A DNA stretch of 64,000 nucleotides. Source: Actinomadura madurae. Its GTDB lineage: Bacteria; Actinomycetota; Actinomycetes; Streptosporangiales; Streptosporangiaceae. Numbering within the stretch: position 1 is the stretch's first letter; each line of letters begins with the position of its first letter. The notes beneath the pieces are model-generated. The model worked only from the letters and a program-made list of their open reading frames with translations. It had not been told where the DNA came from and did no database searches. This document shows, piece by piece, positions 1-8,379 of the stretch. Where the stretch lies: assembly GCF_900115095.1 (NCBI RefSeq), contig NZ_FOVH01000007.1:124001-188000 (forward strand), given 5' to 3'. The position numbers and the translations under genes are program-made.

Positions 1-519
1 CACCCGCGCGGCCTCCTCGTAGGACGTGGGCGTCGCGTCGGTGAAGTCCTTCAGCAGGAAGATCGCCGCCGGGAGCAGCCCGCCGGTCAGCACCAGGACC
101 ACGCCCAGCCGCGAGTCGATCAGGTGCAGGTTGAAGGCCAGCAGGAAGACCGGCACCATCGCCGCGGTGCCGGTGATGATGGACGACAGCAGGAGCAGGA
201 CGTAGAGGAGCACGTCCCGCCCGGGCACCCGGACCCGGCTCAGCGCGTACGCGGCGAGCGCCGCGGACGTGACGACGAGCGCGGCCGTCCCGGCCGCCAG
301 CAGCACCGAGTTGCGCAGCGAGGCCAGCGCGTACGGGTTGTCCATCAGGACCTGGAAGTTGTGCAGGGTGAACTCGGGCACCGACGCCGCGATGCCCGGG
401 TTCGCGTCGAACGGCGCGAACGCCAGCCAGAGCAGCGGGAGCGCGAAGAACCCGAGGACGGCCGAGACGAACGTGGCCAGCCCGAGCCTGCGGAGCACCT
501 CCCGGACGGTCTCGTTCAC
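1..519 (-). CDS. Carbohydrate ABC transporter permease (MalG type), C-terminus beyond window
   Basis: Inner-membrane permease of a binding-protein-dependent sugar importer; second permease of the operon. It was read directly from the minus strand: 173 codons from a GTG at 519, which overlaps the TGA of the upstream permease as GTGA. There is a hydrophobic N-terminal segment (FVSAVLGFFALPLLWLAF), further membrane segments, and the EAA loop is just beginning at the window edge (SYEEAARV), which docks on the ATPase in this family. About 100 C-terminal residues are missing because the window starts inside the gene. No ATPase gene is visible here; actinomycete sugar importers often share one encoded elsewhere (known for MsiK-type systems). 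Confidence 0.85.
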   Translation of the reverse strand, partial: MNETVREVLRRLGLATFVSAVLGFFALPLLWLAFAPFDANPGIAASVPEFTLHNFQVLMDNPYALASLRNSVLLAAGTAALVVTSAALAAYALSRVRVPGRDVLLYVLLLLSSIITGTAAMVPVFLLAFNLHLIDSRLGVVLVLTGGLLPAAIFLLKDFTDATPTSYEEAARV

Positions 520-1460
520 GCGGCGGCCTCCTTCGTCCCGCGGGCGCGCAGGGCCCGCAGGTAGACCAGCGCGATCACCAGGTTGATCAGGATCATCAGC
601 AGCGAGACGGCGGCGCCGAAGCCGAGCCGGCCGTCGCCGAGCGCCGTCCGGTACACGTACACCGACATGATCTCCGAGCGCCCGTCCGGGCCGCCGGCGG
701 TGATCAGGAACGGGGTGAAGTCGTTGAACGTCCACAGGCTGATCAGCAGCAGGCTCGTCAGGACGTGCCCGCGGATGCGCGGGAGGACCGCGTCCCGCAG
801 CGTCTGCCAGGTGGAGGCGCCCGCGAGCCGCGCCGTCTCCAGATGGGACGGCGGGACGGTCCCGATCGCCGCGCCGTAGAGCATCATCGAGAACGCGGTA
901 CCGCGCCAGACGTTGAACACGATGACGCACGCCATCGGATGGTCGAGCAGCCACGCCGTGCCCGGCGTCCCGAACAGGGCGTTGAGGGTGCCGCCGTCGC
1001 GGTCGAGCAGCGCGATCCAGAGGAACGCGATGACCGAGGACGGCAGGATCCACGCGAGCAGGACCAGGCCCTCGACCAGCCGCCTGACCAGGCCTGACCG
1101 GTCGCGCATGACCCACGCGATCGCGAACCCGAGGACGGTCTGGCCGATCACCGCCGAGCCGAGCACGAACTGGAGCGTCAGCCAGAGCGACCGGTGGAAG
1201 TCCCCGTCGCCGAGTGCCTCCCGGTAGTTGGCGGTCCCGGTCACCTGCGGCTCGCTGGCCGCGATGCCGGTGAGCCGGTAGTCGGTCGCGCCCAGGTAGA
1301 GCGTCCAGAGCGCCGGGAAGACAAGGAACACCGCGATGAGCACCAGCGCGGGCGCGACGAACGCGGCGGCGCGTCCCCTGCCCAGCCCGGCCGCGTCGTC
1401 CCCGGCGGACGGCGCGGCCGGGACCGTGACGTCAGCGCGGGGCGACGTGGGCGGCGCCAC
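516..1460 (-). CDS. Carbohydrate ABC transporter permease (MalF type)
   Basis: First membrane subunit of the sugar importer, 314 aa, with about six membrane segments beginning at FVAPALVLIAVFLVFPALWTL and an EAA loop near HLETARLAGAS. The GTG start at 1460 lies inside the last codons of the binding-protein gene (29-base overlap), with GAAGGGATC just upstream. No later in-frame start was seen before the first membrane segment. The 3' end overlaps the next permease by GTGA. Substrate cannot be told from the sequence. Confidence 0.88.
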   Translation of the reverse strand: MAPPTSPRADVTVPAAPSAGDDAAGLGRGRAAAFVAPALVLIAVFLVFPALWTLYLGATDYRLTGIAASEPQVTGTANYREALGDGDFHRSLWLTLQFVLGSAVIGQTVLGFAIAWVMRDRSGLVRRLVEGLVLLAWILPSSVIAFLWIALLDRDGGTLNALFGTPGTAWLLDHPMACVIVFNVWRGTAFSMMLYGAAIGTVPPSHLETARLAGASTWQTLRDAVLPRIRGHVLTSLLLISLWTFNDFTPFLITAGGPDGRSEIMSVYVYRTALGDGRLGFGAAVSLLMILINLVIALVYLRALRARGTKEAAA

Positions 1461-2859
1461 CGACGATCCCTTCGAGCTTCCTGGCGTACTCGGCGGCGGC
1501 CTGGTCCGGGCTCTTGCCCGACACCACGGCGGCGGTGGCCTCCTGCAGAGCCGTCGACACCTGCGGATACACGGCGAGACCCGGGCGGTAGGACGTGACC
1601 GGGAGCACCTTCTCCGACACGAACCTCAGGAACGGGTCGCCCGCGAGAATCTCCGTGTTGACGTCCGTCCGGGACGTGATCTCGGGCGTGCCGGCCGTCC
1701 GCGCCTTCACCATCTCCGGCGAGTTCATGAACGCCAGCAGCTCGAACGCCTGCTGCGGGTACTCGGTGTTCGGGTTCAGGACGGTCACCGATCCGCCCGA
1801 CATGCTCACGAACGACTGCCCGCGCACGCCCTTGCCCGGCGAGACGGCGGGGATCAGCGCGTAGCCGACGTCCTGGTCGCGGGTCCTCATCTTCGCGACG
1901 CCGGTCTTCGGGTTGAGGACGTCCCGCCAGAAGTAGTCGCCCTCGAACAGGATTCCGATCTTGCCCGCGGCGAACTCCTCGAACGACTTGTCGCGTCCCT
2001 TGGCCTCCTGCTGGAGCTTGGGATCGCCGAGTCCCTCGGCGCCGTAGATCTGCGCGTACAGGCCGAGGACCTGCTTGACGGCCTGGCCGCCGCTCGTCCA
2101 CTTGCCGTCCGCGTAGATCTCGGCGCCGGCGCCGGCGAGCAGGGGCAGCGCGCCCTGCATGCTGGTCGCCTCGCCCATGGCGGTGCCCGCGTTCAGCTGG
2201 ACGGGGGTCACGCCGGGGACCTTCTTCAGCGCGCGGCCCGCCGCGAGGACGTCCTGCCAGGTCTTCGGCTGCCAGCCGGCCGGCAGCCCGGCCTGCGCGA
2301 ACAGCTTCTTGTTGAAGAAGATCAGGCGTCCGTCGGTCTGCGGCGGCACTCCGTAGCGCTTGCCATCGAACATCGCCAGCTTCTGGACCGATCCAGGGAT
2401 CTGCGTCCAGCCCTCCCAGGCGTCCGCCGGGGAGCCCACGACCTCCGGCAGCGGCGCGATGTAGCCGGCCTGGGCGAACTCGCCGACCCAGATGCCGTCG
2501 ATGTCCATGATGTCGGCGCCCGACCGGGACTTCAGGTCGAGGGCGAGCTTCGTCTTGTAGGCCTCGTCGTCCACGCCCTGGCCGCGGAAGGTCACCTTCG
2601 CGGTGATGCCCTTGGCCTTCTGCGCCGCGACGAACCCCGGGATCACCGTCCTGGTGATCCACTCGGCCTCTTCGGTGTTCTTGCCGCCCTCGATCGCGTT
2701 GCGGGTGATGGTCAGGGAGAAGCTCTTGGCGTCCTTGCCCCGGTCGGGATCCGTCGGGGATCCGCCGCCGCCGCACCCGGCGAGCACCGCGCCCGCCATG
2801 ACGAGCGCGGCCGCCGCGCCGATCCGCCTCCTGGAGAAGCCCCTACTGGAGAAGACCAT
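1432..2859 (-). CDS. Extracellular solute-binding lipoprotein (family 1, sugar)
   Basis: 475-aa binding protein that delivers a sugar or oligosaccharide to the two permeases downstream. The N-terminus is a lipoprotein signal: basic SRRR, a hydrophobic core and lipobox LAGC, so Cys29 would be lipidated. The start is fixed by a strong AGGAGG five bases upstream of the ATG. The gene heads the operon binding protein-permease-permease on the minus strand. A gap of about 80 bases separates it from pabC upstream; no operator palindrome was recognised there. Motifs such as NAGTAMGEATSMQGAL do not identify the sugar. Confidence 0.88.
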   Translation of the reverse strand: MVFSSRGFSRRRIGAAAALVMAGAVLAGCGGGGSPTDPDRGKDAKSFSLTITRNAIEGGKNTEEAEWITRTVIPGFVAAQKAKGITAKVTFRGQGVDDEAYKTKLALDLKSRSGADIMDIDGIWVGEFAQAGYIAPLPEVVGSPADAWEGWTQIPGSVQKLAMFDGKRYGVPPQTDGRLIFFNKKLFAQAGLPAGWQPKTWQDVLAAGRALKKVPGVTPVQLNAGTAMGEATSMQGALPLLAGAGAEIYADGKWTSGGQAVKQVLGLYAQIYGAEGLGDPKLQQEAKGRDKSFEEFAAGKIGILFEGDYFWRDVLNPKTGVAKMRTRDQDVGYALIPAVSPGKGVRGQSFVSMSGGSVTVLNPNTEYPQQAFELLAFMNSPEMVKARTAGTPEITSRTDVNTEILAGDPFLRFVSEKVLPVTSYRPGLAVYPQVSTALQEATAAVVSGKSPDQAAAEYARKLEGIVGGAAHVAPR

Positions 2860-2941
2860 GGGTGACCTCCTACAAGCGTCACCCTCGAACGTGAACGAAG
2901 AAATCGATCACGTAAAGGCCCTGGAGATCATTTTCTCCGGC

Positions 2942-3778
2942 TCAGGGGTCCATCAGCTCCGCGGAGCGGGCGGCGAACGCCTCCACGGCCTTGGCGGTGA
3001 TCGGGCCGGGGGCCGCCGGGAGGACCGTCCCGTCCACGGCCCGGATCGGCTGGACGTCCCGGGTCGTGGACGTCAGGAACGCCTCCTCCGCCCGGTACAG
3101 GTCGTCCAGCGCGAGGTCCTCCTCCTCGCCGCCGCACCACTCCAGCGTCAGCGCCCGCGTCACCCCGGCCAGGCAGCCGGACGACAGCGGCGGCGTGAGC
3201 AGCCGGCCGCCGAGGACGACGAAGATGTTGCTGCCCGTCCCCTCGCACAGGTTCCCGGCGAGGTTGCCGAAGATCGCCTCGCCCCCGCCGCGCTCGCCGG
3301 CGTAGGCGAGGGCCAGGGCGTTCTCCGCGTAGGACGTGGTCTTCAGGCCGCACAGCGCGCCGCGCTCGTTGCGCGGCCACGGCACGACGGTCACGTCCGC
3401 CGTCGCCGGGAACGGCGCCTGCGGCCCGGCGATGATCGACACGGTCGGCCCCTCGTCGCCCCGGTTCGAGCCGAGCGGGCCGGGCCCGCTGGTGTAGGTG
3501 ATGCGGATGCGGGCCAGCGGCCACTTCGGCGCGGCGGCGAGGACCTCCAGGGTGCCCTGGGCGAGGGCGTCCTGGTCGGGGTCGGGCAGGCCCAGCCCGG
3601 CCGCCGAGCGGGCCAGCCGCGCCAGATGCCGGGTCAGCGCGAACGGCACCCCGTTCGTCGCCTTCACCGTCTCGAAGACCCCGTCCCCGACGAGCATCCC
3701 GTGGTCGAAGACCGACACCGTCGCCCGTTCAGGGTCGACCAGTTCCCCGTTCAGCCAGATCCTGGCCTGCGCCGTCAC
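2942..3778 (-). CDS. pabC: 4-amino-4-deoxychorismate lyase (class IV aminotransferase fold)
   Basis: PLP enzyme that splits aminodeoxychorismate into p-aminobenzoate and pyruvate in folate synthesis. The 278-aa protein opens with the family N-terminus IWLNGELV, has FDHGMLVGDGVFET near residue 25, the PLP lysine in GLKTTSYAENALA, and the EGTGSNIF segment. GTG start at 3778; it overlaps the 3' end of the pabB-like gene by 50 bases, so the two are translated together. The neighbouring chorismate-binding enzyme argues for PabC rather than a branched-chain or D-amino acid aminotransferase of the same fold. Confidence 0.88.
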   Translation of the reverse strand: MTAQARIWLNGELVDPERATVSVFDHGMLVGDGVFETVKATNGVPFALTRHLARLARSAAGLGLPDPDQDALAQGTLEVLAAAPKWPLARIRITYTSGPGPLGSNRGDEGPTVSIIAGPQAPFPATADVTVVPWPRNERGALCGLKTTSYAENALALAYAGERGGGEAIFGNLAGNLCEGTGSNIFVVLGGRLLTPPLSSGCLAGVTRALTLEWCGGEEEDLALDDLYRAEEAFLTSTTRDVQPIRAVDGTVLPAAPGPITAKAVEAFAARSAELMDP

Positions 3779-4745
3779 CGGAAGCCACCTCCAATAGCCG
3801 AGCCGCCTTCAGCTCGGTCTCGCGCCATTCGCGGAGCGGGTCGGACCCCCACGTGATGCCCGCGCCCGTGCCGAACCGCAGCAGGCCGCCGTCCGCCCAG
3901 AAAGTCCGGATGCCCACCGCGAGGGCACCGCGCCGGGAGTCCGCGTCCACCCAGCCGATGGCCCCACAGTACGGCCCCCGCGGGACGGGTTCGAGCTCTT
4001 CGAGCAGGGTCAGCGCGCTCGACTTCGGGGCACCCGTCACCGAACCGGGAGGAAACGTCGCGGCGAGCAGCTCGGGCCAGCCGCCTCCGGCGAGCCGCGC
4101 CCGGACCGTCGACACCAGGTGGACGAGCCCCGGGTGCTCCTCCAGCTCGCACAGCCCCGGCACGGTCACCGAGCCGGTCTCGGCGACCCTGCCCAGATCG
4201 TTCCGGACGAGGTCGACGATCATCACGTTCTCGGCGCGGTCCTTGGGCAGCAGGTCGTCCGCCGTCCGTCCGGTCCCCTTGATCGGACGGGACTCGACCA
4301 CGTCCCCGTCCCGGCTCAGATACAGCTCGGGCGAGGCGGAGGCGACCTCGAGGCCGGGCAGTTTCAGCGTCATGGCGTAGGGCGCCGGATGCCCGGCCGC
4401 GAGCCGCGCTCCCAACCCGGTGATGTCGGCCCTTCGCGGCAGCTCCGCCGACATCACCCGGCACAGGTTCGCCTGGTAGACGATCCCGTCCGCGATGGCC
4501 TCGCGGATGCGTTCGACCCCGGCGGCGTAGGCGGCCTGGTCAAGGGAAGTGCTCCACTCCCCCGTTCCCGCCCACACACCCCCAGGGTGCGGCGCGGGCC
4601 GCACCGTCTCGAACCGGGCGCACGTGGCCTTCCCCTCGTAGGTCACCACCACCGCCCACCAGCCCGCCGAGTCCAGTGCCGCCGGATCGGTGGTGACGTC
4701 GGCGAGACCGGTGGCCAGCAGACCTCCGGCGTACGCGAAGCTCAC
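3729..4745 (-). CDS. pabB: Aminodeoxychorismate synthase component I (chorismate-binding domain only)
   Basis: Makes aminodeoxychorismate from chorismate with ammonia or a glutaminase partner. The PIKGTGRT motif carries the lysine typical of PabB rather than the PIAGT of anthranilate synthase; DLVRNDLGR and SVTGAPKSSAL are the other chorismate-binding motifs. The GTG at 4745 overlaps the ArsR-like stop as GTGA; longer reading frames upstream are only the shadow of that gene. At 338 aa it is short for the family and lacks most of the N-terminal domain. No pabA glutaminase gene is in the window. Confidence 0.85.
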   Translation of the reverse strand: MSFAYAGGLLATGLADVTTDPAALDSAGWWAVVVTYEGKATCARFETVRPAPHPGGVWAGTGEWSTSLDQAAYAAGVERIREAIADGIVYQANLCRVMSAELPRRADITGLGARLAAGHPAPYAMTLKLPGLEVASASPELYLSRDGDVVESRPIKGTGRTADDLLPKDRAENVMIVDLVRNDLGRVAETGSVTVPGLCELEEHPGLVHLVSTVRARLAGGGWPELLAATFPPGSVTGAPKSSALTLLEELEPVPRGPYCGAIGWVDADSRRGALAVGIRTFWADGGLLRFGTGAGITWGSDPLREWRETELKAARLLEVASGDGAGQDLAERGTGRP

Positions 4746-5446
4746 CCCAGCACGCACCCGAACGAATCCGCGAGGCCCGCCAGGCCCGCCTCCGTCACGG
4801 CCAGCGCCCGCCGCGTCGGCCCCCGCTCGAACCAGCCCAGCTCGATCATCCGCTCGGTCAGCGCCGCCCCCAACGCCCCGTTCAGATGCGGCCGCCGCTC
4901 CGTCCAGTCCAGGCAGTGCCAGGCGAACCTGCGCCGCCCCCGCCGCAGCGCCGCCAGGTCCAGGCCCAGCACCGCCAGCCGGTCCTCGCCCTTCTCGGTC
5001 ACCTCGTAGGCGTCGCCGCCGGCCGGCTCGATCAGGCCGCCGTCGACCAGCGCCGCGAACAGCGTCACCCCCGCGACGCCCGCCAGGTGGTCGTAGCACG
5101 TCCGCGCCTCGTGCAGCCGCCGCGCGTCCCGCGACTGCCGCAGGCTCCGCACCCGCACCGGCGGGCTGATCCGCGACAGCGCCTCGATCACCTGCGCCAC
5201 CTCGCTGCCCCGCAACCGGTAGTACCGGTGCCGCCCCTGCTTGACGACCGTGACGAACCCGCCGTCCAGCAGCCGGGCCAGATGCGCGCTCGCCGTCTGC
5301 GCGCTCACCCCCGCCGTCCGCGCCAGCTCCCCCGCCGCGAGCGGCCGCCCGTCGAGCAGCGCGGTCAGCATCGCGGCCCGCGCCCGATCCGCGAGCAGCG
5401 CCGCCACCGGCGCGAAATCGACACTCACGACCTGTTCGGAGCCCAT
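4742..5446 (-). CDS. ArsR-family winged-helix regulator
   Basis: 234-aa DNA-binding protein. The N-terminal third is an ArsR winged helix (LLADRARAAMLTALLDG, then ELARTAGVSAQTASAHLARLLDGGFV and the wing KQGRHRYYRL). The C-terminal part is unassigned, with Cys and His residues (ARTCYDHLAG, WHCLDW). Such long ArsR proteins are common in actinomycetes and no ligand can be inferred. The ATG at 5446 is chosen because the homologous region begins soon after it; a GTG at 5428 is an alternative. It overlaps pabB by GTGA, so the three genes form one unit, though a folate-related role is not implied. Confidence 0.8.
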   Translation of the reverse strand: MGSEQVVSVDFAPVAALLADRARAAMLTALLDGRPLAAGELARTAGVSAQTASAHLARLLDGGFVTVVKQGRHRYYRLRGSEVAQVIEALSRISPPVRVRSLRQSRDARRLHEARTCYDHLAGVAGVTLFAALVDGGLIEPAGGDAYEVTEKGEDRLAVLGLDLAALRRGRRRFAWHCLDWTERRPHLNGALGAALTERMIELGWFERGPTRRALAVTEAGLAGLADSFGCVLG

Positions 5447-5572
5447 GCCACCGACCCTAAGCGACCCGTCCTTCGACCCGCGCCGAAGCATCCGCGACGC
5501 GGCCCGCCGGGAAACCGGTTTGGGGAACGGCCCCGGACGCGCTAATGTTTCCTCCGTCGCCGCAGGGCGCAC

Positions 5573-5644
5573 GCGGAAGTGGCTCAGGGGTAGAGCATCA
5601 CCTTGCCAAGGTGAGGGTCGCGGGTTCAAATCCCGTCTTCCGCT
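5573..5644 (+). tRNA. tRNA-Gly (GCC)
   Basis: Acceptor GCGGAAG pairs with CTTCCGC, with discriminator T; the D arm is GCTCAGGGGTAGAGC and the T arm has GGGTTCAAATCCC. The anticodon loop TTGCCAA has GCC at 5605-5607. No CCA is encoded. First of a Gly-Cys-Val tRNA cluster. Confidence 0.95.
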
Positions 5645-5684
5645 CTGAGGGGCCTTTCCGGCTATGACCCAGAGGTCTCCTTCT

Positions 5685-5755
5685 GGTGGAGTGGCCGAGA
5701 GGCGAGGCAACGGCCTGCAAAGCCGTGTACACGGGTTCAAATCCCGTCTCCACCT
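5685..5755 (+). tRNA. tRNA-Cys (GCA)
   Basis: Acceptor GGTGGAG pairs with CTCCACC, discriminator T. The anticodon loop CTGCAAA gives GCA at 5717-5719, and the T arm is GGGTTCAAATCCC. It lies 40 bases downstream of tRNA-Gly. Confidence 0.95.
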
Positions 5756-5786
5756 CAACCCGTACCTCCCCCGGAGGCCGCGGAAC

Positions 5787-5861
5787 GGGCGATTAGCTCA
5801 GTGGGAGAGCGCTACCTTGACACGGTAGAGGCCACTGGTTCAATCCCAGTATCGCCCACCA
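5787..5861 (+). tRNA. tRNA-Val (GAC), integration site of the island
   Basis: Acceptor GGGCGAT pairs with ATCGCCC, discriminator A, with CCA encoded (5859-5861). The anticodon stem CTACC/GGTAG encloses TTGACAC, giving GAC at 5819-5821. From base 5812 (anticodon stem) to 5862 the sequence is repeated exactly at 40191-40241, so the tRNA is kept intact after integration of the element that starts here. Confidence 0.95.
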
Positions 5862-5862
5862 C
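5812..5862 (+). repeat. attL: 51-bp att direct repeat (tRNA-Val 3' half)
   Basis: Identical over 51 bases to 40191-40241; the flanking bases differ on both sides (G versus A before, G versus C after). It contains the anticodon stem-loop, T arm, acceptor 3' strand and CCA, the usual core for tRNA-targeting tyrosine integrases. Confidence 0.95.
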
Positions 5863-5911
5863 GCGTCAGCGCAGGTCAGAGGCCCTGCTTGTGTTGTTGA
5901 CGAGCGAGGCC

Positions 5912-6290
5912 TCAGGCCTGGTTGGGCGATATCTGGGCGATGATGTTCTCGCCCGTCGCCTCGGCCTGGTGCCTCGTCCGCAGTTTACCGATGAGTCTGT
6001 CCGTCTGTGGCAGGGCCGCGATGAGCCGGTCCCGCTCGTCGGATCGCAGGGCCAGCAGTGAGGTCTCCCACCGCCGCTGCAGCGCCCGCAGGACCTGTTC
6101 CCTCATCGGCGGCGTCACATGTTCGTAGACGTCGGTCATCCCGGGCAGCATGGGCCACATCGGGAATGCCATCTTCAGCGAGCCAGGTTCGCTGGGTGTG
6201 CCGCCCCTCGTGGAAGGTGAAGCCCCGCAGGATCGGTGGACGGCGCGTGCCCGGGTCAGGGTGTTCGGGATCGCCATCCCAGGCCGGCCG
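5912..6290 (-). pseudogene. Tyrosine recombinase (phage integrase) C-terminal remnant, frameshifted
   Basis: Only the last part of a site-specific integrase survives, directly beside attL where such genes normally lie. One frame reads FTFHEGRHTQRTWLAEDGIP, which has the HxxR catalytic pair; then the frame shifts, and the other frame continues MTDVYEHVTPPM with the catalytic Tyr, ending at 5912. The expected GH segment between them is missing, so a small deletion near 6165 removed it. Upstream of about 6290 the sequence turns directly into a serine recombinase remnant. The product cannot be functional. It was probably the integrase that put the element in tRNA-Val. Confidence 0.8.
5923..5940. 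repeat. 18-bp subterminal repeat, left copy
   Basis: TGGGCGATATCTGGGCGA, identical to 40071-40088 near the other end of the element. It holds two TGGGCGA units 11 bases apart and is an inverted relative of the att segment TATCGCCCA. It lies in the last codons of the integrase remnant. Possible integrase arm site; function inferred only from position. Confidence 0.55.
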
Positions 6291-6847
6291 CTTGACGCGG
6301 CGGGTGAGGATCGCGGTGGCGCGTTTGCCGGTCAGGGTGATGGGCTCGTCGGCAGCGAACAGCGGAATGCCGGCTTGTTCCAGCTCGTGTTCGATCTTGG
6401 TGCCGTAAAGGTGCGGCGAGAGATCCGGTCGATCGATTCGCACACCACCGCGTCGAAGCGCCGGTCGGGTCGGGTGGCTTCGGCGAGCAGGTCCTGGATG
6501 CCGCCGTCGCGGGGTATGGGGATGTGGAAGCGGGTGTGGGCGGTGCCGCGCCCGCGGTCTTCGAGGTTCTTGCGGCCCGATTCGATGCCGTAGAAGTGGG
6601 CGACCATGAGTGCCCCGGCTGGCAGTGCCTGGCGGCTGTTATCCAACTGCCGGGGCAGCGACAGGGTGGGATCCCGCATGTCGTCGGTGGAGGTACGCCC
6701 GCACCAGGCCACCCGCAGCCCATCGAATGGATCGACCAGGCTGGCCGCCTGTGTGGTGCCCCGTCCTGGACGAGAAGTGATCGTGATGGGTTCTTCGGAA
6801 AAGCGCGCTCCGCCCGGGTAGGGCGTCCCGTCGATGTGTGCACTCAT
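6291..6847 (-). pseudogene. Serine recombinase (resolvase family) N-terminal remnant, frameshifted
   Basis: The ATG at 6847 begins a resolvase-type catalytic domain: VAWCGRTSTDDMRDPTLSLPRQ (nucleophile Ser in RTSTDD) and later VVCESIDRISRRT. Near 6405-6413 one base is lost and the frame changes; the second frame goes on YGTKIEHELEQAGIPLFAADEP and GKRATAILTRRVK. At about 6290 homology stops and the tyrosine integrase tail begins in the same frame, so a deletion joined two unrelated recombinases. All zinc-ribbon and recombinase-domain sequence is gone. Confidence 0.78.
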
Positions 6848-6919
6848 TGCACGACTCCTGAGTGCGGTACGACGGCGCCCCGCGCATGCTGCCGCCTGAC
6901 CGCAGGGCTACTGGGGTAT

Positions 6920-7129
6920 TCAGGTGGTGTCGGTGTTTTCGTCGGCCGCCCACTGCAGGAGATCGCGGATGATCAGGACCTGCGCCCTTCGGAGGGCAGC
7001 GCCTTCCTGGCCACCGACGCTGAGGATCTCCACATGCACCTCCAGCGGTTCGCCACGATCAGAACTGCCCTCGCCGCTCTGGGCAGGGCGGGAAGAGCGC
7101 GGGCCGGAGCAGCCAAGGCGGCCGGTCAT
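6920..7129 (-). CDS. Small hypothetical protein upstream of the recombinase remnant
   Basis: A 69-codon frame starting MTGRLGCSG and ending RDLLQWAADENTDTT, 72 bases before the serine recombinase start and on the same strand. The C-terminal half looks protein-like (EVHVEILSVGGQEGAALRRAQ). I do not recognise the family. It may be a small partner gene of the recombinase or chance. Confidence 0.35.
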   Translation of the reverse strand: MTGRLGCSGPRSSRPAQSGEGSSDRGEPLEVHVEILSVGGQEGAALRRAQVLIIRDLLQWAADENTDTT

Positions 7130-7344
7130 GACTGACTTCCCGCGGCTGAGCACGCCACGGTCAGGCCCCAGGACGGCGCCCGAAGGGAACCCCTCTCGCC
7201 AGCGCCGCCCGGGGGGCGATCAACGCTCGCCTGGTCCACCGTGGTCAAGGCAACATGCTGGGCATGGGGTCGGATCAAGGCCGACGACACCGCAGTACGC
7301 AGCAGACGCGCCACCCCCGCAACCCCCGTCAACCCCGCGCTCGC

Positions 7345-7602
7345 CGAAACAACTCGCTCGCCTATCTGACCTCCCGGCGCGTCACCGCCGGACCACCATC
7401 CCGCTGGGAAGTCGGAGCCATCGGCCACGGCCCCCGCGGCACCGAACTCGCCGAACGCACCACCCAGCACATCCGCGCCTGGAACGCTGCCCCAGACGCC
7501 CAGCCGCACATAACCATCCATCCCGCCGACACACCCGACGAGCACCTTCCCGCCGGACTGCACATCATCAAACACGACAGCCGCATGGTGTTCACCTGGT
7601 AG
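7345..7602 (+). pseudogene. C-terminal remnant of a protein-L-isoaspartate-type methyltransferase (FxLD-system type)
   Basis: The reading frame SLAYLTSRRV...GAIGHGPRGTELAER...ADTPDEHLPAGLHIIKHDSRMVFTW matches, from memory, the tail of methyltransferases of the actinomycete FxLD RiPP-like system, which end in a similar xxxVISW motif. No SAM-binding domain precedes it: the upstream 200 bases read as low-complexity Pro/Arg sequence in all frames. It is therefore a fragment. Its presence hints that the ancestral element or site once carried a peptide-modification gene. Confidence 0.5.
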
Positions 7603-7835
7603 ACCAGGCCCGCCGGCCTTGCAGCGGGAACAAGCCAAGACGATCGGGTGGTTTCGGCGACATCTATCAGCAACGTTTCTCGATGAGTGCCGCCTACGCC
7701 CGTCCCCGCAGCCGTTCCTTGTCGATGAGATCGAGCCGCAATCGCGAAATTTACCGCAGAGAGCAGGCGCGGTGCAGCGAGCGCGAGCAGATGAGTCCCG
7801 AAGGCAGCCCATCTCGGAATTAGCCGGAGCTGGAG

Positions 7836-8164
7836 CTAGTGCGCAGCCTCGTACTGCTCAATCAAGTTAACCGGAATGCGGCCACGATCGCTGACCTTGA
7901 TGCCGTGGTTCTTCGCCCACTCGCGGATCTCAGCGGAGCGTTCACGGCTACTAGCGCCCTTGTGGGATGAAGCCTTTCCGCGCCGAGTTCCTTGAGCCGG
8001 CGACCACTCTCCATGTAAGCGTGCAAGCTGCTCCGCAGTTTGCTCACGTTCTTCTCGTTCAAGTCGATTTCGTACTCTCTGCCGTCCACGGCGAACGACA
8101 CGGTCTCGCTCGCCTCACTGCCGTCGAGGTCACCCGTCATGGTGACTCGCACCTGCTGGGCCAT
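7836..8164 (-). pseudogene. lsr2: Lsr2 nucleoid-associated protein, single frameshift
   Basis: Lsr2 is an H-NS-like xenogeneic silencer that bridges AT-rich DNA. The N-terminal dimerisation domain is complete (MAQQVRVTMTGDLDGSEAS..., AVDGREYEIDLNEKN). The C-terminal AT-hook-like domain is also complete (REWAKNHGIKVSDRGRIP) but lies in another frame; the change falls in the linker near 7970-8000. The total of 329 bases is one short of a multiple of three. As read, the first frame gives a 100-aa protein without the DNA-binding half. A sequencing error in the linker is possible. It would be an element-borne second Lsr2. Confidence 0.85.
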
Positions 8165-8379
8165 TTACTTCTCCCTCATTTCAACTTACGAGCACCTTAA
8201 CGATAGCTGACTCAGACACATGGGTTGGCCAGGAGAAACCAAACAAGATTCCGCATCCTACGCAGAAAAGCAGAATTCACTCGACGGACCGTCGACGCCA
8301 GTGGTGGTCCTACCACTGGACGCCACGCTCTGCGGGATTGCCCGTTGCCGGACACCTAAACCGGAATGAGGACTCCGCA

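Noticed and set aside
4746-5099. N-terminal extension of pabB
   Set aside because: It is the out-of-frame reading of the ArsR-like gene; the GTG at 4745 with GTGA coupling is the better start.
7126-7812. 228-codon minus-strand frame
   Set aside because: Cys/Gly/Ser-rich, no ribosome site or domain, and it overlaps the methyltransferase remnant on the other strand.
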